A stretch of DNA of 64,000 bases from the NCBI RefSeq assembly GCF_026210795.1, contig NC_089429.1, positions 2,046,001 through 2,110,000 on the forward strand, written 5' to 3'. The notes beneath the pieces are model-generated. The model saw nothing but the letters and a program-made list of their open reading frames with translations. It was not told where the DNA came from and did not search any database. The position numbers and the translations under genes were made by a program. Origin of the DNA: Rhizophagus irregularis (lineage: Eukaryota; Glomeromycota; Glomeromycetes; Glomerales; Glomeraceae). Shown in pieces: positions 10,783 through 17,019 of the stretch; position 1 is the stretch's first letter; each line of letters starts with the position of its first letter.

Positions 10783-11487
10783 ATGTCGACACCAATTGCA
10801 ATTTATACTCCTTCAGAGCCTACTGGACCGCCTCCTAGGGATTTGCGTGATATGAATAATATACCATTAGTTGCGGTAATTAAGGATCTAACAGATTTTT
10901 TAACTGTTAGTGATCGCATGGTTGTTAATCGAGATGTACAAAATGCAAACCATCGTCTTAAACATGCTCTTAATTTATTAATTCATCGCTGTAGAGAAAC
11001 ATACGAAGAACGCGATATATTAAAAGCAGAACGCGATCGATCTCGAAAAGAACGCGATGAATTACAAGATGAACTCGAGGTTCAAACAGGTTTGTTAGGT
11101 CTTACACAAGATGAGCTAAATATCGTACAAGATACTATTACTGGTTTGGAAGCTAATTTGGCTGAATTGGAACGTGAGTTTGGTGGTATGTGGATGACTA
11201 ATCGTCGTCTTCAGCAGCAATATAATCTTATGAGAGGAGAACGTAATAGAGCTATAGGTGAACGTAATAGAGCTATAGGCGAGCATGATGCGACACGAAA
11301 TCGGCTTGTATATGCCAATAATCGGGTTCTTTTTGGAATTCGGACATTGGGACGTCTTAGGAATCGACTTTTCCAACAAATAGCCGCTCTGCGTATCCAA
11401 GTACAATGGTTTCGGATTAGACAATTGAACCCTCCTCCACCTCCTCTCAACCATCCACAAAATACGATATGGCTGCCATTGGTATAG
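10783..11487 (+). CDS. Coiled-coil protein preceding Gag (A)
   Basis: A 234-residue protein. A Pro-rich N-terminus is followed by a long heptad-rich helix (about residues 60 to 150, e.g. ERDILKAERDRSRKERDEL). Two tandem copies of GERNRAI lie near residue 160, then a basic Arg-rich helix, and the tail is Pro-rich (NPPPPPLNHP). It overlaps the start of the Gag gene by 19 bases in another frame (the Gag ATG at 11469 lies before its stop at 11485). The pair could therefore be translated by termination-reinitiation or by frameshifting into one longer Gag. I see no slippery heptamer in the overlap. It probably works with Gag, for example in assembly, but this is inferred from position only. Confidence 0.7.
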   Translation: MSTPIAIYTPSEPTGPPPRDLRDMNNIPLVAVIKDLTDFLTVSDRMVVNRDVQNANHRLKHALNLLIHRCRETYEERDILKAERDRSRKERDELQDELEVQTGLLGLTQDELNIVQDTITGLEANLAELEREFGGMWMTNRRLQQQYNLMRGERNRAIGERNRAIGEHDATRNRLVYANNRVLFGIRTLGRLRNRLFQQIAALRIQVQWFRIRQLNPPPPPLNHPQNTIWLPLV

Positions 11488-12956
11488 CTGCCCCCATATT
11501 TCATGGTCGGGAAGATGAAGATCTTAATCTTTTTATTGATAACTTTTTAGGGTATATTAATACCGTTGGTATTGATCCATTGGACGATGCTGGTGCGCCT
11601 CCTGGTCGGGTGAGAGCGATGGGGGTTCTTCGTAGCTGTATGAGAGATGAAGCGGCGAGGTGGTTTGATGCAGAACTTACTGGAAAAAATTGGGAACTCT
11701 CGAATATTCGGTTAGTGGCTGCTGCAAATGGTGGAGCCGGTGCCACTCGCCGAGCATTCAGAGCTTTGGCTGTTCTTGAGGTTGCTAATGGATTACATGT
11801 TGGTACTTACTTACCCGGGTCTGATGCTGATGTATATTCAAGGATTGCAGGTAATGCGGCGGTAACTGTTGGAGATGCATTTTTCCCATCACGCGCTGAT
11901 ATCGTTAGATCAAATTTTAAAGTTGAAGAGCAGTGGAGGCGTGCGGGCGGACGTCCTACTCATCAACCCGTTAATGGGTTGGGAAATCATGGAGGTCCAT
12001 TTAATGCTGCTGTTCAGAATCAACCGATAGTCTTACAGGGGATTCTCCTGGATCAAGCATTTATGCATATGCGCACAAATTTTCCAACCGTCGTGGAAGA
12101 AAGACTTCAGATACGATTTAGTAACCTTTACCAGGAACAAGGCGAACCTGTTCGATCTTACTATAAGCGAGTTGAGAGGGCTGGGGATATTGTAAGATAT
12201 AATCGAATTATGGTTACTGACCAGTTCTATAGAGGACTTTTGCCGGAAAACGTTATTGAAGCTTCCAGAATCGGGGCGGCACCTCTTAATATATTAATCG
12301 ATAGATTGAGTGATCTTGAGCGACGAAAGGGCGAAATGTTCTATGGATTACAAAGGTGCCAGGGTATTGAAAAGGCTAAAAAAGAGGAATTGGCTGGCTA
12401 TACTCATCCTGTGACTCCACACGAAGGTGCTGTAATGCAAAGGTCGACAGACGTTATTACTCAAGAACGATTACAAGAATTGCTTAAGACACAGGCCGAG
12501 GAACTTACCAAGAATTTCCAGGCGCAATTTAAACAATTACAAGCATTTAAACCAGTTCGTAAACCACCGGTCTATAGACAACAGATTAAACCTGTTCGAC
12601 CAAAACCACAGAGACGTGTTGTTCAGGATCATCAGGATCCTGATTGGGATGATGGTTATGTAGATCATGATGTTGGTGATGACCCTGATGCTCCTGAATG
12701 GACTAGTGAGGATGATCAACATGTTATTGATCTTATTATGGGATATGAGACGTCTAAAAGATTTCCAAAGCGACTTCAGAAGGCTAAAGATAGACGCGAT
12801 GATCTGGAATTAGCCCGAGCAATGAGAAACCTCGATCTTAATGATGATGCTATGGATATTGATACTAATACCGCAAGTTTTGATGACTTGAAATTTGTTC
12901 CCGATGAGGAAGGTGGTTTTCGGATTTGTGCGGTTCGAAGTACAAAAAAAAAGTAA
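11469..12956 (+). CDS. Retrotransposon-type Gag (capsid-like) protein (A)
   Basis: A 495-residue protein with the organisation of a Ty3/Gypsy-type Gag. The start IFHGREDEDLNLFIDNFLGY matches the opening helix of Retrotrans_gag proteins. A central all-helical region (about 190 to 300, including EERLQIRFSNLYQEQGEPV and YYKRVERAGDIV) corresponds to the capsid-like core. A basic Lys/Pro/Arg linker lies near 365 to 390, followed by an acidic C-terminus. There is no CCHC knuckle. In retroelements this protein forms the particle shell. Here it sits in a Polinton between the packaging ATPase and the integrase, where a jelly-roll capsid gene might be expected. The stop codon is directly preceded by a slippery heptamer into the protease frame. 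Confidence 0.78.
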   Translation: MAAIGIAAPIFHGREDEDLNLFIDNFLGYINTVGIDPLDDAGAPPGRVRAMGVLRSCMRDEAARWFDAELTGKNWELSNIRLVAAANGGAGATRRAFRALAVLEVANGLHVGTYLPGSDADVYSRIAGNAAVTVGDAFFPSRADIVRSNFKVEEQWRRAGGRPTHQPVNGLGNHGGPFNAAVQNQPIVLQGILLDQAFMHMRTNFPTVVEERLQIRFSNLYQEQGEPVRSYYKRVERAGDIVRYNRIMVTDQFYRGLLPENVIEASRIGAAPLNILIDRLSDLERRKGEMFYGLQRCQGIEKAKKEELAGYTHPVTPHEGAVMQRSTDVITQERLQELLKTQAEELTKNFQAQFKQLQAFKPVRKPPVYRQQIKPVRPKPQRRVVQDHQDPDWDDGYVDHDVGDDPDAPEWTSEDDQHVIDLIMGYETSKRFPKRLQKAKDRRDDLELARAMRNLDLNDDAMDIDTNTASFDDLKFVPDEEGGFRICAVRSTKKK

Positions 12957-13675
12957 ACTCAGATAAGGGTGTAAGTATCTCGAAACTTCTTAAATCTGTT
13001 CCAAAAAAATCAGTTAAAATGACTCCTATTAAGATTCCTGTGAAGGTTACTAGTAGTAAGCCCACACTTATAAAAGCTGTCACCAAAAATGATTCATTAA
13101 GTTTATTAAGGTCTGCAGATTTTAGGAAATTACTCCGCGAGATTCTTCGGGAAGAATTAAAGTCTGTTCGTAAAAGTACAGAGATTCCGGAAGACCTAGT
13201 TGAGGAAAAACAAGAAGAGGATATCAGGGAAGATGACCCGATGGATATTGACATAGCTCGTTTGGAGAATACTAAAGATCTTTTAGCGCTAGATGGGGAG
13301 GTCAATGGGATAGCAATTTAGTGTTTAGCAGACACCTGTGCTAACGCGTCTTTTATTCAGAGAGAAGCCGCTGAGGAATTAGGGTTGGATATCGACAAGA
13401 GTATTACACATAACATATCCGGCGCTCCGGGTTCTGGTAGGACATTCGGCATAGTAAAAGGTGTGTTAATCAAACTAACCCCTGATTGTGTAATCACTGA
13501 GAATCTCGCGGTTTTAAGCGATTACAAGCATAGGGAGATTGGATTGAGCCGAACGTGTCTGAAACGTTACAATTATGATGTCCATGAATCACGTGAACAT
13601 ATCGCCCTTACTTGTAATGAGAAGAATGTTTTTATCCCGATAGTTTCTGACGTGAATCGAGGAGACAAAAAATAG
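12926..13675 (+). pseudogene. Retropepsin-like aspartic protease in -1 frame to Gag (A), nonsense-broken
   Basis: The frame entered by -1 shifting encodes a basic linker, an acidic stretch, then a retropepsin-like domain. A TAG at 13319-13321 interrupts it just before the active site; the element B copy has CAG there, so one C to T change explains the break. After the stop the frame stays open to 13675. The active-site segment reads LADTCANASFI, where retropepsins have D-[TS]-G-A: the Gly after Asp-Thr is Cys in both copies. A flap-like Gly-rich stretch (GAPGSGRTFG) follows. The 3' end is 14 bases from the 3' end of the integrase gene on the other strand, with an AT-rich T-run between. Confidence 0.72.
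12947..12953 (+). promoter_or_regulatory. Probable -1 ribosomal frameshift site, gag to pro (A)
   Basis: The Gag frame reads ACA AAA AAA AAG TAA, so the heptamer A AAA AAG sits exactly in the X XXY YYZ register immediately before the stop. The protease frame is -1 relative to Gag and is already open here. This is the standard layout for Gag-Pro synthesis in retroviruses and many retrotransposons. In element B the A-run has eight instead of nine A, which breaks the register. Confidence 0.65.
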
Positions 13676-13689
13676 GGAATATTTATTTT

Positions 13690-14780
13690 TTATTCCCAAA
13701 ATTTGCGAATTAAATCGGGAACATCCTCCTCCAACCGGTCAGCGGGTTCCCAAGTGGCTTCGGTATCTGGGTATCGTTCCCACTTGACTAGATACTGGTC
13801 TTGACCCTTCCTGATGCGATGCCAGAGTATCCGCTCAGGTACAAATCTTTCGGGTTGCCCTCTTATCACGGAGTCAGGTGGGGGATATTCATTTTCTGGA
13901 ACAATCTGCAACTCTTTTCGGGTGTACGCACATCTGGATACACCTAGACGCCCGTGTGGCCCATCAAGAAGATACGTAGGAGGCTGTTCGGGTGAGAGGA
14001 TCATTTTTTTGATGACACGGATATTGGGATTCCATCTTATGTCTCCTGTACGAAATTTTCCATGAAGTTTATTACCGAGTACTGAGATAGGTTCATCTAA
14101 CTTTACTCGGACACGCGTTCCTTCAGAAAGAAGTCCGTCTTTTTTGACACTTTGGGTGACCCAGTCAGAATGTCTGGGGGATTTCTTTGCCAGAGTTTAT
14201 CTATTTTATTAACTACATCACGGAAATCTTCTGACCATTCCACGGATGTCACCCCGGTCTTCAACTCCTGTGCCACCATTCGTTTGAGAAGAGGTTCTTG
14301 AATAGCTTGGATAGCTCGTTCAGCGTATGATTGCTGTTTATGTCTTCCTGGTTCTCCGAACCTCATCATCACCCCTAGGCTGTTCAGGAAAAAATCACGT
14401 ACCTGATCATTGGTGAATTCTGATTCAGAGTCTGTCTCTATTCGATGTGTTGGTGGCTTAATGCGATTTCTTCTGTAGATTTTGACAAATCCATTGAGAA
14501 CTCTATTTGCGGTTTTATTTTTTAGGAGTTCTGCGTCAACTCGTTTACTCGCGACTTCTACCACTACGAGGAAATAGTGGAATCCTTTGGGGTCGACTGG
14601 CATCTCTGCGACATCTGCCTGATGCGTCGCATTTGGTTTCCATACAACTACTCGTGGACGCTCTGATGACTTTTCCTTTAGGGGCTTTTTGTATAGATTG
14701 TAGTGCTCCTCACCTTTTAGAATTCGTGCTGGTACTCCGGAGAGATTGTAGTATTTGTAATAATTCTCTAAATGCGACAT
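13690..14780 (-). pseudogene. Polinton integrase (rve core plus chromodomain), frameshifted (A)
   Basis: The rve integrase core runs from the ATG at 14780. Its DDE residues appear as HQADVAEMP, ETDSESEF and SYAERAI, with about 36 residues between the second Asp and the Glu. The second motif normally reads DSGSEF, as in element B, so Gly is Glu here. Near 14133 one base is missing relative to B (AAGTCCGTC for AGTTCCGTC), and the frame runs into a TAA at 14103. The C-terminal part, open at 13690-14004, holds a chromodomain: YLVKWERYPDTEATWEP is its hallmark. Polinton integrases join element ends to target DNA, and a chromodomain can guide them to histone marks. The N-terminal HHCC zinc domain is not visible. 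Confidence 0.85.
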
Positions 14781-14824
14781 ATTATGACAAATTAAAGGAA
14801 AGATTTCGGACTTCAAATCTTAAG

Positions 14825-15144
14825 ATGACACGATTTTATTGCCTAAAGTGTAAGAAAGAAACCGAGACTGCTAGTGAAATACAAGATATGACCACAAATG
14901 GGCGTTACCGGCTGCATGGTGATTGCACAGTTTGTGGTATGCACAAGAATACTTTTACTGGGATAGACTGGGTTATCAAAAAGAAAACTAAGGAGAAGAA
15001 AAAAGAAACCACGGCTAAAGACATCAGACGGCGTACAATCGGCAATGCAAAAAACTTGGGCAGAAAATTTTAGAGGCCGATGATGCGTGTAAACAGTGTA
15101 TTGATAAATGCCTTAAGGAGGCAAAAAAGAGGAAGACGGATTAG
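14825..15144 (+). pseudogene. DUF5679-like small zinc protein, frameshifted (A)
   Basis: It begins MTRFYCLKCKKETET, with a second pair CTVCG about 40 residues on, and the middle contains MTTNGRYRLHGDC. This C-x2-C ... NGR ... G-x-C-x2-C layout is that of DUF5679, small proteins common in NCLDVs and Polinton-like elements. A Lys-rich stretch follows. One A is lost near 15017 (GCTAAAGACATC versus GCTAAAAGACATC in B), so the C-terminal Cys-containing segment is out of frame. The start lies 44 bases from the integrase start on the other strand. Function is unknown; a nucleic-acid-binding virion or transcription role is a guess. Confidence 0.7.
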
Positions 15145-15153
15145 TACTGCCTT

Positions 15154-15669
15154 CTAAAAGTATTCTTCATCATCTGAGTCATCGAGAGATATCTCTCCAT
15201 CATCTGATTCATCATCCGAGTCATCAAGAGTGCGACCTTCCTTAAGCAATTGGATGTTGTATGTTATTTGAGTCCATTTCTCCCAGTCGGACTCTTGCGT
15301 TATAAAGCCGCATCTGAGGAGTGCTCTTTCTATTACTACCATCCCTGCAAACCTGGTGTATTTTTTCTGATCGGCTTCATTGAAATTGTCAATGGCTTCC
15401 TTGTAGTAGTCTACTGCCTGTTTGTATACCTCTTCGGCTTCTTTATGCCGCTTCCACAACTCGGCTTTACAACAGTTATACCAGAGTCTGTTTATCTTGA
15501 GATGTTTTCCGAATTCTTTGATCGGAAGGTTTCTGACCATCTCTCTTACTATGTCTGGGTCGTTGAGAGGCGATGCCCGCATTTGGATCCATTTACGGAT
15601 TCCATAGATGTCTACAAGATCAAGTCCGAGGTCTTCGGCAAGAAAAGTGGCAGCGTGTAAGTTTATCAT
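15154..15669 (-). CDS. Terminal acidic helical protein, type-2 N-terminus (A)
   Basis: A 171-residue protein transcribed inward from the right TIR, with its promoter inside the TIR. The C-terminal 97 or so residues match the element B protein closely: helices with EEVYKQAVDYYKEAIDNF, then a Ser-Asp-Asp-Glu-rich acid tail. The first 75 or so residues share nothing I can align with B, so the N-terminal half belongs to another lineage. The family is not recognised. The divergent N-terminus sits next to a TIR that is also of a different type, which makes a TIR-related DNA-binding role a reasonable hypothesis. Confidence 0.65.
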   Translation of the reverse strand: MINLHAATFLAEDLGLDLVDIYGIRKWIQMRASPLNDPDIVREMVRNLPIKEFGKHLKINRLWYNCCKAELWKRHKEAEEVYKQAVDYYKEAIDNFNEADQKKYTRFAGMVVIERALLRCGFITQESDWEKWTQITYNIQLLKEGRTLDDSDDESDDGEISLDDSDDEEYF

Positions 15670-15671
15670 TG

Positions 15672-16280
15672 TATGTTACTTATAGTTACCTAATCTTCAA
15701 TTGCCGAATGTATTTTTTCCAAAGATCCGCGCTCCTATCCGGTTATCCTCCTGCGGTTCTACAGACCTTCTAGGGATTATACTTGCATGTCGGCGTAATA
15801 TGTTTACCTGAGTATGTTAGAAGTGCAGATTACCCGCTTACTTGCTCACTGCGTTCGCTTTACATAAAAGTAATCAACCCGCTAACCGAAGATATAAACC
15901 TACCCGCTGACCTACCTGTTATCAGTTCGAAAAGCCGATTGGAGGCTAAGAAATGTGGGACAGATTTTTTGGGACAGACGGGACCGATGGGACGCATTTT
16001 GGGGGTAAAAATAAAACTTTTTCTGGGGGGATGTCCTTTCCTATATTTCTGAAATATCTGTCCTATTTGTCCCATCTGTCCCTCCCCTCTTATTCTCTCT
16101 TCTTTTGCTTCCTTTTCTATTGTTTTCTGGTTTTTGGTTATATATTTATGGGACAGATATGGGGACAGATATGGACAGATATATGGGGAGTCATACCCCC
16201 ACGGAGGGGGGATGTAGGTACTGCGAGGCCGTGGCCGAGGTGGGGTGAGCGCTAGCGAGACACACAACCAGCCCGACGAC
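15672..16280 (-). repeat. Right terminal inverted repeat of element A (GGGAC type)
   Basis: The inner 100 bases (TTATAGTTACCTAATCTTC onward) are nearly the same as the right TIR of element B. The rest has the same plan but different sequence. It contains three clusters of a 9-bp motif: GGGACAGAT-like at 15957, 15971, 15980 and 15989; ATCTGTCCC-like at 16056, 16065 and 16074; GGGACAGAT-like at 16150, 16162 and 16172. In element B the same positions read GTAACAGAT or ATCTGTTAC. The terminus CCAGCCCGACGAC is shared with B. The partner left TIR of this element lies outside the window. Confidence 0.85.
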
Positions 16281-16511
16281 TCTTTGGGTTTTCGTTCTTC
16301 GGAAGCCTACCCGAACCTACCCTATAAAAAATATGCACACTGTTTATATACTATATATTCGCATCTTTGATACTGTTCGCAATTTTATATACTGCACATC
16401 AGTATTATGTATACTGTTCGCAAAATGCCAATAATAAAAAATGTAACAAAGTATACGGTTAATAGACTGTATGATACGGTATTTTAATTTCATACATTTG
16501 TAACGTATATT
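16281..16511. other. Host spacer between the two Polintons
   Basis: This is 231 bases of AT-rich DNA with no gene. It contains a dispersed host repeat (ATACTGTTCGCAAAATG near 16430 and GATACGGTATT near 16475). The same repeat also occurs to the right of element B and at the end of the window. The last five bases, ATATT (16507-16511), are one side of the target duplication of element B. Confidence 0.7.
16507..16511. repeat. Target-site duplication, left copy (ATATT)
   Basis: ATATT precedes the left TIR and recurs directly after the right TIR at 39751-39755. Polintons usually make 6-bp duplications. Counting the G at 16512 gives ATATTG on both sides. Confidence 0.65.
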
Positions 16512-17019
16512 GTCATCGGGCTGGTAGTGTAGTCACTACGTTCCTCCACCTCGGACTCACGTCCTCGCAGTACCTCCTTCCCCCATTCATGGGGGAGGGT
16601 TAACCAAGATCCGTTACTATCCGTTACTACATCTGTTACTAAAAATATACTAAAAAACAGATAAAATAAGGAAAAAGAGAGGAAAATACGATAGAATCAG
16701 AAGGGAGTAACAGATGTAACAGATGTAACAGATATTTCAGAATACTAGGAGAGGACACCCCTCAGAAAAAAGTTTTGATTTTACCCCCCCAGATCTGTTA
16801 CATTCGTTACGATCCGTTACTCTTTCAGGATTCCGTTCGTTATCTTATTGGAGGCAGTGAGATAACAAACCGAGTGAACAGGTAGGTCAATAGCCCCTAG
16901 AAGGTCTGGAAAACCACAGGAGGGTGACCAGGTAGGAGCGCGGATCTTTGGAAAAAATATATTCGGCAATTGAAGATTAGGTAACTATAAATTAGTACTC
17001 GATTTGATAGAATAAAAAA
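16512..17019 (+). repeat. Left terminal inverted repeat of element B (GTAAC type)
   Basis: This is the reverse complement of 39243-39750 with few differences, ending right at the helicase start codon. It carries three clusters of three 9-mers: ATCYGTTAC at 16609, 16619 and 16631; GTAACAGAT in perfect tandem at 16707, 16716 and 16725; ATYYGTTAC at 16793, 16802 and 16812. An outer hairpin-like GTAGTGACTAC lies about 20 bases in from the end. A C/T-G/A skewed segment and a short inverted repeat around CCCCCATTCATGGGGG (about 16580-16596) are also present. The inner end contains the promoter of the helicase gene. Confidence 0.9.
16968..16979 (+). promoter_or_regulatory. TTGAAGAT box in left TIR, helicase promoter
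   Basis: AATTGAAGATTA lies about 50 bases before the helicase ATG at 17020. Because the TIR is inverted at the other end, the terminal gene at 39242 has the same box in front of it, so both end genes share a promoter. Confidence 0.5.

Larger units (their letters stand above)
1..16280 (+). mobile_element. Polinton/Maverick-like element A, right part (left end outside window)
   Basis: This stretch is colinear with the right two thirds of element B at an almost constant offset of about 23.55 to 23.56 kb. Gene order and strands match from the nested LINE through to the right terminal inverted repeat, which ends at 16280 in CCCGACGAC exactly as element B does. The proteins are close: I count 9 differences in 194 residues and 5 in 186 residues for the first two genes after the LINE. 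The left part, expected to hold helicase and polymerase genes, lies before position 1. Lesions private to this copy are a nonsense codon in the protease, and frameshifts in the integrase, the DUF5679-like gene and the LINE ORF2. The outermost end and the N-terminal half of the terminal gene belong to a different sequence type from element B. Confidence 0.88.

Noticed and set aside
11469-12956. The 495-aa ORF as a jelly-roll major capsid protein
   Set aside because: The sequence is helix-rich with Retrotrans_gag-like segments and a basic linker, not the beta-rich pattern of a double jelly-roll protein.
10783-14780. Gag, protease and chromodomain integrase as a nested Ty3/Gypsy LTR retrotransposon
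   Set aside because: There are no LTRs, no reverse transcriptase or RNase H between them, and the integrase is on the opposite strand. The arrangement is the same in both elements, with short overlaps and a shared divergent promoter. It reads as an integral module of the Polinton.
15250-15660. Plus-strand ORF opposite the terminal gene
   Set aside because: Antisense shadow; the minus-strand frame is conserved at its acidic C-terminus in both copies while this one is not.
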